NCBI GenBank assembly: GCA_008375315.1
Contig: CP032507.1
Span: 1,346,001-1,410,000, forward strand
Origin: Ectothiorhodospiraceae bacterium BW-2
GTDB lineage: Bacteria > Pseudomonadota > Gammaproteobacteria > Thiohalomonadales > Thiohalomonadaceae
Reading direction: 5' to 3'
DNA length: 64,000 bases
The notes beneath the pieces are model-generated. The model did no database searches, was not told the origin of the DNA, and saw only the letters and a program-made list of their open reading frames with translations. Every line of letters begins with the position of its first letter. The first letter of the stretch is position 1. This document shows, in pieces, positions 50,787 to 61,000 of this stretch. Position numbers and translations under genes: made by a program.

Positions 50787-51800
50787 CTATTTCACGGCAT
50801 GGAGTTCGAGTAGTCGATGCCGAATCTGCTCTGGGACATTCTTCTCTATTTCAATTACCGCTTCGCGAATGGCGGTTGTATAGGAGAAGATATCGGCGCT
50901 GCCGTGGCTCTTAATCACAATACCGTTCAGGCCGACTAAACTTGCCCCGTTATAGGCGCGAGGATCGATCCGACGCCGAAAGGCTCGTAGTACCGGCAGT
51001 GCCGCCAAGCCGCTCAAACGGGTCAGCCAGTTACGCTTAAACTCCTGCCGCATGGTGTGGCTAATCATCTTCGCTAACCCCTCACTGGTTTTGAGGGCGA
51101 CATTGCCAACAAAACCATCGGCGACAATGACATCGACTCCGCCACGGTAGATGGCATCCCCCTCGACATAGCCAATATAGTTTAGCTCGCTCTGTTGCAG
51201 CAGTTGGTGCGTCCGTTTTACCTGCTCATTCCCCTTGATCTCCTCTTCGCCAACATTGAGTAGGCCAATAGAGGGGCGCTCAATACTATCTACGGCACTC
51301 GTCAGCACCGACCCCATGAGGGCGAACTGGTAGAGAATCGTCGCATCGCTATCGACATTCGCGCCTAAATCAAGCATGTGAGTATGGCCACTAATGGTCG
51401 GCAGGGCGGTAATAATTGCCGGTCGGTCAACACCGGCGAGCGTCTTTAGGACAAAGCGAGAGGTGGCCATTAACGCACCGGTATTACCCGCGCTCACACA
51501 CGCCTTAGCTCGCCCCGTTTTGACTAAGTCTATCGCTACTCGCATAGAGGAGTCTTTTTTGTTTCGTAGCGCCTTAGAGGGGAGCTCATCCATGGTAACA
51601 ACTTGAGAGGTGTGCACCACCTCAATAGCACTGCCGGCGTAGCGACTACTCTGCAGCTGCTGCTCAATTTGAGCTTGATCACCGACTAGCAGTAGCTGTA
51701 GCTCCGGCTGCTGCCGACAACACTCGACAGCGGCAGGCACAGTCACCTCTGGCCCAAAATCGCCCCCCATAGCGTCAATAGCGATGGTCATCTTTTGCAT
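50787..51800 (-). CDS. plsX: phosphate acyltransferase PlsX
   Basis: 337 residues. [15 protein letters not shown] is the PlsX hallmark, with [10 protein letters not shown] and [10 protein letters not shown] later. PlsX makes acyl-phosphate from acyl-ACP for phospholipid synthesis. It begins the lipid genes after rpmF; a hairpin lies in the 171-base gap upstream. Confidence 0.95.
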   Translation of the reverse strand: MQKMTIAIDAMGGDFGPEVTVPAAVECCRQQPELQLLLVGDQAQIEQQLQSSRYAGSAIEVVHTSQVVTMDELPSKALRNKKDSSMRVAIDLVKTGRAKACVSAGNTGALMATSRFVLKTLAGVDRPAIITALPTISGHTHMLDLGANVDSDATILYQFALMGSVLTSAVDSIERPSIGLLNVGEEEIKGNEQVKRTHQLLQQSELNYIGYVEGDAIYRGGVDVIVADGFVGNVALKTSEGLAKMISHTMRQEFKRNWLTRLSGLAALPVLRAFRRRIDPRAYNGASLVGLNGIVIKSHGSADIFSYTTAIREAVIEIEKNVPEQIRHRLLELHAVK

Positions 51801-51856
51801 AGTTGAGAGTTAAGGTGCCTCTATTTTTGGCAGTTTAGCAGGCTTACAGACAATAA

Positions 51857-51875
51857 ATCCCGGTTAAACCGGGAT
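51857..51875 (-). terminator. hairpin between rpmF and plsX
   Basis: ATCCCGGTT/AACCGGGAT around a single base forms a near-palindrome; on the minus strand TTATTG follows, a weak T tract. It may attenuate read-through from rpmF into plsX. Confidence 0.4.
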
Positions 51876-51971
51876 CTATTCTCACGACCACAAAAGAGTC
51901 GCCGCACAGCCTGTCTTAAAGGGACAGTTCAGAGGAAGCCACTACACGACGATAGTCTTGAACCATTAGGA

Positions 51972-52148
51972 TCACGATTGAACATCCACCACCTTGCGGC
52001 CACGGTAGTAGCCATCGGCACTGATATGGTGGCGACGATGGGTCTCACCGGTTGTCGGCTCAATGGAGAGTGTCGGCTTCGACAGCGCATCGTGCGCGCG
52101 ACGCATACCGCGACGGGAAGGAGATTTCTTGTTTTGCTGAACAGCCAT
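51972..52148 (-). CDS. rpmF: 50S ribosomal protein L32
   Basis: 58 residues found by hand translation: [20 protein letters not shown] start and [20 protein letters not shown] end are those of bacterial L32. No CxxC zinc motif, as in many gammaproteobacteria. Lies between yceD and plsX, the usual order. Confidence 0.96.
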   Translation of the reverse strand: MAVQQNKKSPSRRGMRRAHDALSKPTLSIEPTTGETHRRHHISADGYYRGRKVVDVQS

Positions 52149-52240
52149 GGGTTATACCTCGAACTAGCTAAAAATTTTCAAAAATTGATGTTACAACAGC
52201 GAGCACTACACCAGTTAACTACCATCGCTTGGCAAATAGA

Positions 52241-52681
52241 TCAAGACCTCTGTTGCGGACAATCGCTCTCAGAGTGTAGCGCAATTAGCGGTAACGCTAA
52301 TAGCAGCTCCTCCTCGATCACATCGGCCACGGTAATCAGGCCATCGGTCACCAGCAGCGGTTCATAAGACGGATCCAGTGCTGCGACCGCTCTCTCCGAA
52401 TCGACCAGCGCTAAATGAAACTGCAACTGAAGCGGCCACACAAACGGGGTTAGACAGCGCTGACACAGCAGCTCTAGCTCTGTGTCTAATTCACCGCGCC
52501 AGTAGTGAATCCCCGTCAGATCGACACCACACTCTAACCGCAGCCGAACCTCACCATGGTGGCCATGGAGCAGCTCTCCTAGCCGCGACATTGTGGCTAG
52601 AGGTAAGCTCCCCCGAAAACGCTCCTGCTTACGGGCAGAGCGCCAAGGATCAAGCCGTACCGGCAAACGCTCGCTTTTCAT
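52241..52681 (-). CDS. yceD: YceD/DUF177 family protein
   Basis: 146 residues. LELLCQRCLTPFVWPL contains the CxxC typical of DUF177, and the C-terminal acidic DVIEEELLLALPL is characteristic. Linked to 23S rRNA accumulation in E. coli and plants. Always upstream of rpmF, as here. Divergent from yceF. Confidence 0.9.
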   Translation of the reverse strand: MKSERLPVRLDPWRSARKQERFRGSLPLATMSRLGELLHGHHGEVRLRLECGVDLTGIHYWRGELDTELELLCQRCLTPFVWPLQLQFHLALVDSERAVAALDPSYEPLLVTDGLITVADVIEEELLLALPLIALHSESDCPQQRS

Positions 52682-52797
52682 AGGGCGCGAATCATACTGG
52701 TAGAGCGTAGCTGTGTCAAAAGAAAAGATTGGCCTAAACAGAGAGGTTGACTACAATAGGCGGTCTCGATAACCGCTGCCAAATTGATACATTGACC

Positions 52798-53376
52798 ATG
52801 CAACCACTCATACTCGCCTCTACCTCCCCCTTTAGGCGCGAACTGCTACAGAAACTTAGGCTACCTTTTCTCTGCGCCGCACCGGCGATTGATGAGTCGG
52901 CTATCGCCGGTGAATCGGCCACCGCACTGGTTGAGCGGCTAGCGAGAGCGAAGGCAGAGGCCGTTGCCACAGCCCACCCCGATGGGCTGATTATCGGCTC
53001 CGATCAGGTAGCGACACTAGGGGAGAGCGTGTTGGGTAAACCGGGCGATCACGCCACGGCGCTACAGCAGCTAACGGCGTGTCAGGGGCAAAAAGTGGTG
53101 TTTCAGACCGCTCTAGCGCTATTGAATGGCCGTACAGGCCAGATACAGAGCCAGGTGGTGCCGTTTACAGTCTATTTTCGCCAGCTCCCTATCGCCCAGC
53201 TCGAACGCTACTTAGCGTTAGAGCAGCCCTATCAGTGCGCCGGCAGTTTTAAATCGGAGGGGTTAGGGATCGCCCTCTTCTCTAAACTAGAGGGGGAGGA
53301 TCCCAATACGCTAATCGGTCTGCCGCTGATTGCGCTTATCGCGATGCTAGAGCGGGAGGGAGTCTCGCCACTATAG
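52798..53376 (+). CDS. yceF: Maf-like nucleotide pyrophosphatase (YceF type)
   Basis: 192 residues starting MQPLILASTSPFRRELL; the further upstream frame is discarded. IGSDQVA holds the catalytic acid and GKPGDHATALQQL follows. YceF-type enzymes hydrolyse 7-methyl-GTP and related modified nucleotides. Not related to the flagellar Maf in this window despite the name. Gene pair with yceD is conserved. Confidence 0.92.
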   Translation: MQPLILASTSPFRRELLQKLRLPFLCAAPAIDESAIAGESATALVERLARAKAEAVATAHPDGLIIGSDQVATLGESVLGKPGDHATALQQLTACQGQKVVFQTALALLNGRTGQIQSQVVPFTVYFRQLPIAQLERYLALEQPYQCAGSFKSEGLGIALFSKLEGEDPNTLIGLPLIALIAMLEREGVSPL

Positions 53377-53392
53377 CCCGTCGGTCGCTCGG

Positions 53393-53950
53393 CTACTCTG
53401 GCAGTGACTGCTCTAGCTCCTTAAACGCCCCCTGACTCTCTCGCTGCCCCTCTAACTCATCGAAGGCGTTACCGGCCCGATAGCGGCTTAAGCGGTGGGA
53501 GATATCGATAAGACGCTGCTTCTCATACGCCTCAAGGGTGGTTTTATCGATACACCCTTTCACAAAGACCCGCTCCACCTCCTCCTCATAACTAATTTTA
53601 ATAAAGTTCATCTTCGCCTCGACAAAGAGCGGTAGCTGTGGGTCTTGCTTAAACTGATTGACCATCTGCCGCTCCTCTACGGTGCGCACTTGGTGCAGAT
53701 TCTCATAGACCACGACATCGGTCAGCCTCTCTATCCGCTGCACCATAAGCTGCTTATTGGCACTTTTCGCCCGCTCTAACAGATAGTAGTCGCCATCAAT
53801 AAAGTTAAATGTACAAAATTTGCTCGCCTCCTCGTGATAGTACCATCTAGGTGCGCCATCAACCTCCACTTCGGTGGTCGATTTCAGATACTGTTCAAAT
53901 AGAAATGAGGCTAGCGTATTCACTAGCGACAGCAGTAACCCTTCAAGCAT
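53393..53950 (-). CDS. conserved hypothetical protein with N-terminal hydrophobic segment
   Basis: 185 residues. The first 20 (LEGLLLSLVNTLASFLFEQYL) are amphipathic and may insert in a membrane. The middle holds YLLERAKSANKQLMVQRIERL and FVEAKMNFIKISYEEEVERVFVKG, recalling LPP20-type lipoprotein domains, and the last 40 residues are charged helix. No clear family. Lies 64 bases after another unknown gene on the same strand. Confidence 0.65.
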   Translation of the reverse strand: MLEGLLLSLVNTLASFLFEQYLKSTTEVEVDGAPRWYYHEEASKFCTFNFIDGDYYLLERAKSANKQLMVQRIERLTDVVVYENLHQVRTVEERQMVNQFKQDPQLPLFVEAKMNFIKISYEEEVERVFVKGCIDKTTLEAYEKQRLIDISHRLSRYRAGNAFDELEGQRESQGAFKELEQSLPE

Positions 53951-54014
53951 ATTAAACTCCTCATATACGTATAGATAGTGGATAGACAGTGGTTAGGGGG
54001 AATAGTCGTTGCGC

Positions 54015-54569
54015 TCAATGGAGCAGCCTAGAGGGCTCGGTCACCTCTTTTTCGGCATGGTTCACAGCGGTGCTAAGATTCCACTCAGCCCGAGTGATGC
54101 CGTCGTGGAGCAGCTTCTGCAATCCAAAGATCATCTTTTGATCCAAGCTCATATTGATGCTCTGCTGCTTGATCGTCACGACCGTTAACTGTAGCGCACC
54201 ACTGCTCTGTAGGTGGTAGTCGATGCGGTTAGCTAACAGTGGGCTCTTACCTAGCGGTGTCGCTGCCGGCGGGGTGTGAGCCGCTGTTGGCGTGGAGAAG
54301 TCGAGTTGCTGTAGCGCCTGCTGGCGCTCAAACTGGGCGATACCGGGTAGCGCCTGCGCTAGCTGCCCCCCTTCGAGCTCCCCCTCTGCCGGACGATACT
54401 CTCGCGCTAGATTTTTGCGCGTTACCTGCTCTAGCACCCGCATTAATAGCTGACTGAAGCGGCGAGTAAAGTAAAGATAGATATCACTTAAGTCACTATC
54501 TCTTAAGGTGACCAGTAGCCTATCTTCGGTCGGATCATAACGGACATTTAACTGCTGCAGTTTGGCCAT
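54015..54569 (-). CDS. conserved hypothetical protein
   Basis: 184 residues. The N-terminal domain (LNVRYDPTEDRLLVTLRDSDLSD) is strand-rich, followed by a helical part with LLMRVLEQVTRKN; a Pro/Thr linker (about 100) leads to a second strand-rich region and an Asn/His-rich tail. No catalytic motif seen. Similar N-terminal segments occur in sulfur-oxidising gammaproteobacteria, with unknown function. Confidence 0.65.
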   Translation of the reverse strand: MAKLQQLNVRYDPTEDRLLVTLRDSDLSDIYLYFTRRFSQLLMRVLEQVTRKNLAREYRPAEGELEGGQLAQALPGIAQFERQQALQQLDFSTPTAAHTPPAATPLGKSPLLANRIDYHLQSSGALQLTVVTIKQQSINMSLDQKMIFGLQKLLHDGITRAEWNLSTAVNHAEKEVTEPSRLLH

Positions 54570-54762
54570 ATTTTAAGTTCTCTAAAAAACGATGAAGTCC
54601 CTAAAGAGTAGGGGGTCTGCGCAGTAGATGCAACGATATCGACCAAGAAGGGTGCAAATCGTACCGTTGGCGTGTACCATTCTCCCCCTGTTCGGTTCAT
54701 CAACGCCGACTCTGCCCCAGCGCGGAATTTATGACACTTACCACTCAAATGGAGCTTAGCTT

Positions 54763-55239
54763 ATGTTAAAACCACTCACACTCGCCCTTGCCGCAACCCT
54801 GTTCACCACGAGTAGCGCCTTTGCCTGTCCCGGTAAAGGGGGAATGGACGGCCCTAGCGGCATGAGTGCCCCCGGCGGCGACTTTATGGCTCGCGCCTAC
54901 CACTATCTGCAAATTAGTGACGAACAACAGGCAGCATGGGAGAGCTTTGCGACAGCGCTACAACAGGAGCAAATGGCTCACCGCTCCCATCGCTCCCACC
55001 GGCACATGAAGAGGGCAAACTCAGACAACGACAATCCGTTTGCTGCCCGGGTAGCCATGATGCAGAGCCACCTAGAGCAGGTTCAAGCGGTCGCCACAGC
55101 CTATGATGAGCTCGTCGCCACCCTCAGTGAGGAGCAGAAGGGGCGTCTGGCGGTGATTAATGGCAAGCGCCCCCCAATGCCGATGCACCACCAAGGGGGA
55201 ATGACACCCCCAGCAAAAACCTTGACAGGGAGTGAATAG
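54763..55239 (+). CDS. Spy/CpxP-like LTXXQ-motif periplasmic protein
   Basis: 158 residues. Signal peptide of about 21 residues ending SAFA-C. After a Gly/Met-rich stretch come helices with LQISDEQQAAWESFATAL and a LSEEQKGRL copy of the LTxxQ motif; a His/Met-rich part (RSHRSHRHMKR, PPMPMHHQGG) may bind metal. Such proteins act as periplasmic chaperones or metal sensors. ATG with GGAG 8 bases ahead. No cpxAR-like genes nearby. Confidence 0.8.
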   Translation: MLKPLTLALAATLFTTSSAFACPGKGGMDGPSGMSAPGGDFMARAYHYLQISDEQQAAWESFATALQQEQMAHRSHRSHRHMKRANSDNDNPFAARVAMMQSHLEQVQAVATAYDELVATLSEEQKGRLAVINGKRPPMPMHHQGGMTPPAKTLTGSE

Positions 55240-55273
55240 CCGAGCCGCCCTAGCGTTACTCCAGTCTTAGTCT

Positions 55274-55789
55274 ATGGCCTCACCGTCTCACTACATTACC
55301 TACGAGGGGGCACAGCGGTTACAGCAGGAGCTCAATTTTCTCTGGAAAGAGAAGCGCCCTGCTGTCACCCGAGCCGTCTCTGCGGCGGCAGCGTTAGGTG
55401 ATCGCTCAGAAAATGCCGACTATATCTATGGCAAAAAGCAGCTACGAGAGATAGATAAGCGAGTACGCTTTCTGAGCAAGCGGCTCGATGAGCTCACGAT
55501 CGTTCACGAACCGCCGCAAGATCAGAGCCGAGTCTTCTTTGGCGCTTGGGTTACCATCGAAGATGAACAGGGTCAAGCGCAGTGCTACCGACTAGTCGGT
55601 AGTGATGAGTACGATCCGGCTCGTCACTGGATTAGCCTCCACTCCCCGATGGCAAAAGCGCTGCTCGGACGCTCACTAGATGATGAGATTGAGGTCGTGC
55701 TCCCCCGAGGAAGAGGGCATTATACCATTATTGCCATCCACTATCGGGGCGATAGCAGCCAGCCGTTTATCAAGCCAGAGTGGGCGTAA
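55274..55789 (+). CDS. greB: transcription elongation factor GreB
   Basis: 171 residues. N-terminal coiled coil with YITYEGAQRLQQELNFLWKEKRPAVTRAV and DRSENADYIYGKKQLREID is GreB-specific; the C-terminal FKBP-like domain follows. It reactivates backtracked RNA polymerase. Longer than E. coli GreB (158) by a short tail. Confidence 0.95.
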   Translation: MASPSHYITYEGAQRLQQELNFLWKEKRPAVTRAVSAAAALGDRSENADYIYGKKQLREIDKRVRFLSKRLDELTIVHEPPQDQSRVFFGAWVTIEDEQGQAQCYRLVGSDEYDPARHWISLHSPMAKALLGRSLDDEIEVVLPRGRGHYTIIAIHYRGDSSQPFIKPEWA

Positions 55790-55799
55790 CGGGATCTCT

Positions 55800-56279
55800 A
55801 TGCCCAAAAACACCCTGCTACCGCTACTGCTGCTACTGTTAACCGGCTGTAGCGGCTATCAGCTACGCGGCAGCAGTGACATCGCCCCCCCTCCTCCCAC
55901 AACTCTTACCCTACAGGGGCTGCACTACGGCTCACCGCTCTATCGAGCCTTGCAGCGTCAGTGGCAATTGCTAGGCATCACCCAAACGCCAGTTGCCCCA
56001 TGGCAACTTGACTGTACCCCTCCCCGCTGGTCTAACACCCTACTCTATCGACAGAGCGGTGAGCAGGCGCTCTATGAGCTAGCCCTAGAGCTAAGCTGCA
56101 CCCTCACCCACCAGCAGCAGTCACAGCCACAGCGATTCACACAGAGACTAGAACGAGACTACTCGGCACTGGCGGATAGTCCGCTAGCCATTAGTGCTCA
56201 AGAGCGTTATGTACGCCAACAGCTAGCCGATGAGGCGGCCACAGAGCTGATGCAACACCTAAGCCGCCATGTCGATTGA
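55800..56279 (+). CDS. lptE: LPS-assembly lipoprotein LptE
   Basis: 159 residues from the ATG 10 bases after greB; lipobox LTGC at about 12-15 with lipidated Cys. GYQLRGS after it is the LptE mark. It plugs LptD at the outer membrane. Overlaps holA by 11 bases, the usual pair. Confidence 0.88.
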   Translation: MPKNTLLPLLLLLLTGCSGYQLRGSSDIAPPPPTTLTLQGLHYGSPLYRALQRQWQLLGITQTPVAPWQLDCTPPRWSNTLLYRQSGEQALYELALELSCTLTHQQQSQPQRFTQRLERDYSALADSPLAISAQERYVRQQLADEAATELMQHLSRHVD

Positions 56280-57273
56280 GCTCCAAAACCGCACGCTCTC
56301 CGGTGCCATTTGGGTGATCGGTGATGAGCCGCTACAATTTAATGAAACCCTCGACCAGCTACGCCAAAGCGCACGACAGCAGGGATATGGGGAGCGAGAG
56401 GTCTATGATGTCGAACCGGGATTTAACTGGGAGGCACTCTTTGCCAATAGCCGTATGAAGTCGCTCTTCGCCGCTAAAACGGTAGTTGATGTTCGACTCC
56501 ACCACCCCCCCGATGCCGCAACACTAAAACAGATAACTCAAGCGATCACCTCATGGCCCGCCGATAAACTACTGCTGTTAAGCTATGCCGTTGCCGAGGG
56601 AACACCAACTAAAAAGCTAGCCTGGGTAAAGAGGCTACCCGATACCCTGCTGCTCATTCAGATCAAAAAGATCCCCCCCTATAAACTCCCCAATTGGCTA
56701 CAGCAACGGGCTCGCCAACAGCGGATAACCTTGACGACCGAGGCGGCTCGACGACTCGCACAGTTAACCGAAGGCAATCTCATTGCCGCCATCCAAGAGC
56801 TGCAAAAGTTACAGCTAAACGACCCTGAACGACAGCAGTTCGATATTGAGCAGCTTAAAACGCTGCAACAGAGTGCCCACTACACCCCATTCGCCCTGTG
56901 GGATGCTATTTTAGAGCGCAATCCCCAAAGAGCGGTACAGATAGTTCAGACACTCAGAGCAGAAGGGGAGGCGGTACCACAACTCCTATGGCTTATAGAG
57001 CGGGAGCTGACCTGCATGGTCGAGGCGAGTAGCTATCTGAGCCGTCGCCAGTCGCTACAGCCACTATGGCAAGAGAGAAATCTATTCAACTCCCTGCGTC
57101 CTGCCACCGAAAAGCTCCTACAGAGCCACTCAGAGCTCTTCTGGCAGCAGGCACTCATTCGAACCGCCGCCATTGATCGCCTTGGCAAGTCGGAGGAGAG
57201 CGACTTAGCTTGGTGGCAGTTAGAGGAGCTAGTCGCCAAACTGGCCACCCCCCAAGTTGCGCACGCTCATTAG
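56269..57273 (+). CDS. holA: DNA polymerase III delta subunit
   Basis: 334 residues. IWVIGDEPLQFNETLDQLRQSAR start, LLLSYAV and the YTPFALWDAILERN region match HolA, a clamp loader subunit with AAA+ fold lacking ATP motifs. The normal leuS-lptE-holA order has greB in place of leuS. Confidence 0.93.
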   Translation: MSIELQNRTLSGAIWVIGDEPLQFNETLDQLRQSARQQGYGEREVYDVEPGFNWEALFANSRMKSLFAAKTVVDVRLHHPPDAATLKQITQAITSWPADKLLLLSYAVAEGTPTKKLAWVKRLPDTLLLIQIKKIPPYKLPNWLQQRARQQRITLTTEAARRLAQLTEGNLIAAIQELQKLQLNDPERQQFDIEQLKTLQQSAHYTPFALWDAILERNPQRAVQIVQTLRAEGEAVPQLLWLIERELTCMVEASSYLSRRQSLQPLWQERNLFNSLRPATEKLLQSHSELFWQQALIRTAAIDRLGKSEESDLAWWQLEELVAKLATPQVAHAH

Positions 57274-57970
57274 ACAGCTTCCATCGCGCCTCTTCCCCTC
57301 TCGCTGCCTACTCTGCGGTAGCTCGTCCCCGCTCGATTCGGGTGTCGATAACCTCTGTCGCGGCTGCTTTGCCTCTCTGCGCCCTAATGTGGGCTACTGC
57401 CAACGATGCGCCCTGCCGATCCACGCTGAATCGGCCCAGATCTGTAGTCAATGTAGCGTCAACCCACCGCTCTTTAGCCGTATCTATGCCCCGTGGCTCT
57501 ACCAAGCTCCCCTAAAACAGCTCATTATCGGGCTTAAATTTCAACACCAACTAAGCCATGCCCCCTTACTCGCAGAGCTAATGGCACTCACTCTACCCCG
57601 ACCGCTCCCCGATCTGCTGCTACCGATCCCGCTCCACCACCGTCGCATGGCAGAGCGCGGTTTTAACCAAACCGAAGAGATCGGTCGCCACCTAGCTAAG
57701 CTTGGTGCTATCGATTTCGAGACTAAGGCACTGCGCCGTATTCGCCCGACCCAACCACAAACAACACTCCATAGCCGTACCGCCCGCCAACTCAACCTTA
57801 GAGGGGTCTTTGCCACCTCGCCTCGCCTCACCCACTGGCCGCAACGAATCGCCCTGCTCGATGATGTCGTAACCACCGCAACCACAGTGAATGAAGCCGT
57901 TTCAACCCTACTTAACGCCGGAGCGACCACAGTTGAGGTGTGGGCAGTGGCACGAGCCACCTTTTCATAG
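57257..57970 (+). CDS. comF: ComF family phosphoribosyltransferase-like protein
   Basis: 237 residues starting with TTG within holA (17-base overlap). N-terminal zinc ribbon with CLLCG, CRGC, CQRC and CSQC pairs; LDDVVTTATTVNEA is the PRPP-binding loop. ComF (GntX-like) serves DNA uptake in competent cells. A ComFB-family protein also lies in the window but is unrelated in sequence. Confidence 0.88.
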   Translation: MRTLIRQLPSRLFPSRCLLCGSSSPLDSGVDNLCRGCFASLRPNVGYCQRCALPIHAESAQICSQCSVNPPLFSRIYAPWLYQAPLKQLIIGLKFQHQLSHAPLLAELMALTLPRPLPDLLLPIPLHHRRMAERGFNQTEEIGRHLAKLGAIDFETKALRRIRPTQPQTTLHSRTARQLNLRGVFATSPRLTHWPQRIALLDDVVTTATTVNEAVSTLLNAGATTVEVWAVARATFS

Positions 57971-58024
57971 TACCCTCTGCACCTCTCCCTCTTTAAACAT
58001 GGAAAAAGACCACTCCTTACCACT

Positions 58025-61000
58025 ATGCGCCTGAGCAGAATCAAACTAGCCGGGTTTAAATCGTTTGTCGATCCGACCACTGTGCCATTTCCAACTAACC
58101 TAACTGGAGTGGTAGGACCAAATGGCTGTGGTAAATCGAATATTATCGATGCTGTGCGCTGGGTGATGGGGGAGAGTTCGGCTAAACATCTGCGTGGCGA
58201 CTCGATGACCGATGTCATTTTTAACGGCTCCACCGCTCGTAAGCCGGTAGGACAGGCCGCTATCGAACTGATTTTTGATAATAGCGATCACACCCTCACT
58301 GGGGAGTATGCCGCCTTTAACGACATTTCGATTCGACGGCAGTTAAATCGTGACGGCCAATCGATCTACTCTCTTAACGGCACCCGCTGTCGCCGCCGAG
58401 ATATTACCGACATCTTTTTAGGCACCGGTCTAGGACCACGCAGCTACGCCATTATCGAACAGGGGATGATTTCACGACTCATTGAGGCTCGACCAGAAGA
58501 GCTACGCCAACTCCTAGAGGAGGCGGCTGGGATTTCCAAATATAAAGAGCGACGCAAAGAGACCGAGCGGCGCATGACCCAGACCCGCGACAACCTAGAG
58601 CGTTTAAACGATATTCGGGAGGAGCTACAAAAACAGCTCGACAAACTACAGCGCCAAGCCGACACGGCTCGCCGTTACCAAGCCCTGCAACAGCAGCAAC
58701 AGCAGCTCGGCCGGCAACTCCTCATGCGTCGCTGGGACGATATTGAACAACTCGCTATCGGCATGGAGCAGCAACTGACACAACACCAGCTCCAGCAGGC
58801 GCAGTTAACTGCTCGCCTCACCCACACCGATACCCTACTCGAACAGCTACGCCAACAGCAACAGCAGCAGCAACAGGCGACCCAAGAGAGCCAAGCAGAG
58901 CTCTATCGCCTCGGCAGCGAACTGGTTCGGTGCGAACAGACGATTCACCATAAACAGGAGCAGAGCCGACAACAGCAGCAACAATTAGAGCAGCTAGATC
59001 AGCAGTATCAGCAGCTAGCCCAGCAGTTACAAGGTGATCAGCAGCAGCAGATATCCCACCAACTAGAGCTACAACAGCTTACCCCCGAACTACAACGACA
59101 GCAGCAGCAGTTTGAAGAGTTACAGCTGCAACTCGAACAGAGTGAGTCACAGCAGCAGCAGTGGCAACAGCGATGGGAGCAGTTTCATCAGCAGGCGGCT
59201 GAGCCGATACGCACCGCCGATCTCGAACGGCAGCGTATCGGCCAATTAGAGCAGCAACAGCAGCAGCGAAGAGAGCGACAGCAACGACTCGAACAGGAGC
59301 GGCAGCAGCTCAACCTGATCCAGCTAGAGCAGGAGCTGCAACAGCTACAGTTTGAGTATGAGGAGAGTGACCTAAAGCGACAGGAGCAGCAGCAGCAGCT
59401 AGCACAGCTCGACGATGAACAGCAGCACCAGCACCATACCCTTCGACAGCTTGAACAGCAGCTCAATCTGATCAGACAGCAGCTTAGTGAACAGCAGGGG
59501 CAGCTAAGCTCGCTACGAACCCTACAGCAGGCGGCGCTCAATAACCCCGACTCGCCCCTGCCGCCCCACCTACAACAGCTCGGCATCGCTGACGATCTGC
59601 GTCTGCCACAACTCCTCATCGCCGCAGCGGCATGGCAACCGGCAGTCGAAGCGATTTTGCAGCATGCCTTTAACGCTATCTGTCTCATTGATGGAAAGAG
59701 CGTTAACTGGTCTCAGTTCGACCAGCTCACCAATACCATGGTCATCTTTCCTCCCAAAGCGGCTCCCCACCAGCCCCCCCCTTTCGGTCGCTGGTTGAGC
59801 GACTATGTCGATGGAAGCTGGAGGGAGCTATCGCTACTACAAGGGGTGATTGCGGTTGAGAGCCTTGATCAGGCACTAGAGTGGCAACCACAACTCCCTC
59901 AACACCACACAATGGTTACCCCCGAGGCGATCATCGTTGGTCAAGAGTGGATTGCATGGCCAGAGCAGCAAGCGCAGAACGGTAATATTCTACAGCGCCA
60001 ACAGCAGCTCGAAGCGAGTGAGGCGGCGGTTGCCCTGCACAAAGAGAGGCTAGAGCAGCTCCAACAGCAGCACCAAAACGACGAGGAGCTGTTAGCCGAG
60101 TTACAACAACAGCAGCAGCTACAACAGCAGCAACTGATCCAATCTCAACGCCAAACCCATCTACTAGAGGGTAAACTACAGACCAAACAGGCCCGAATCG
60201 AACATCTACAACAGCGACAGCAGCAGCTAGCGCAGGAGTTAACCGAGCTAGAGCAGCAGCAGCAGCTCGATAATCAACAGCTAGTCGCCTCACAACAGCA
60301 GCTACACCGTGCCCTAGCGCAGACAGAAGAGCTAGCGCAGCAGCGACAACAGCTACAGCAGCAGCGGGAACACTACAGCCAACAACTACAGCAGCAACGA
60401 CACCAGCGTGATCGACAGCAGCAGCAGTTACATCAACGACAACTCCAACAGCAGCAAGCACAACACCACTACCAGGCGGCTAGCGAAGCGTGTGAACGGG
60501 GAGAGGCTCAACTACAACTCATTGCGGCACGAATCACCACACTCAAACAGACTCTTAGCGAGACGAGCTCCCCCATTGAGGCGCTACTAGAGCAGCAGCA
60601 GCTACTGTTAGAACAGCGTGCTGAAAACGAGTTAGAGCTACAGCAGCGGCGACAGCAGCTATCACAGATAGAGGCTAATATGGGTGAGCAGGAGCAGCAG
60701 CGGCTAGAGAGCGAAGTCTATCTCAATCGTCTCAGAGAGCGCCTCGCCACCGAACAGTTGACACTACAGGAGCAGCGAGTACGGCAGCAGACACTACTCG
60801 AACAGCTCGATAGCGACCCACAGCAGCGACAAGAGCTACTCAAGTCACTAACTCCAGAGGATACCGTCGCCCACCTAGAGCAGCAGCGGCAGCAACTAGC
60901 AGATCGCATCGCTCGTCTCGGCACCATTAATCTAGCCGCGATAGAGGAGTATAACCAGCAACTAGAGCGAAAAAACTACCTAGATGCACAGTTTAACGAT

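Noticed and set aside
59188..60461. Long Cys/Ser-rich and Ala/Val-rich open frames on the strand opposite smc
   Set aside because: They are antisense readings of CAG/CAA-rich coiled-coil codons; no start signals and composition is an artefact of the repeats.
58690..60930. Repeated CAG units considered as CRISPR-like or structural array
   Set aside because: Repeats are codon-based, without spacers, and keep a single long reading frame with SMC motifs at both ends.
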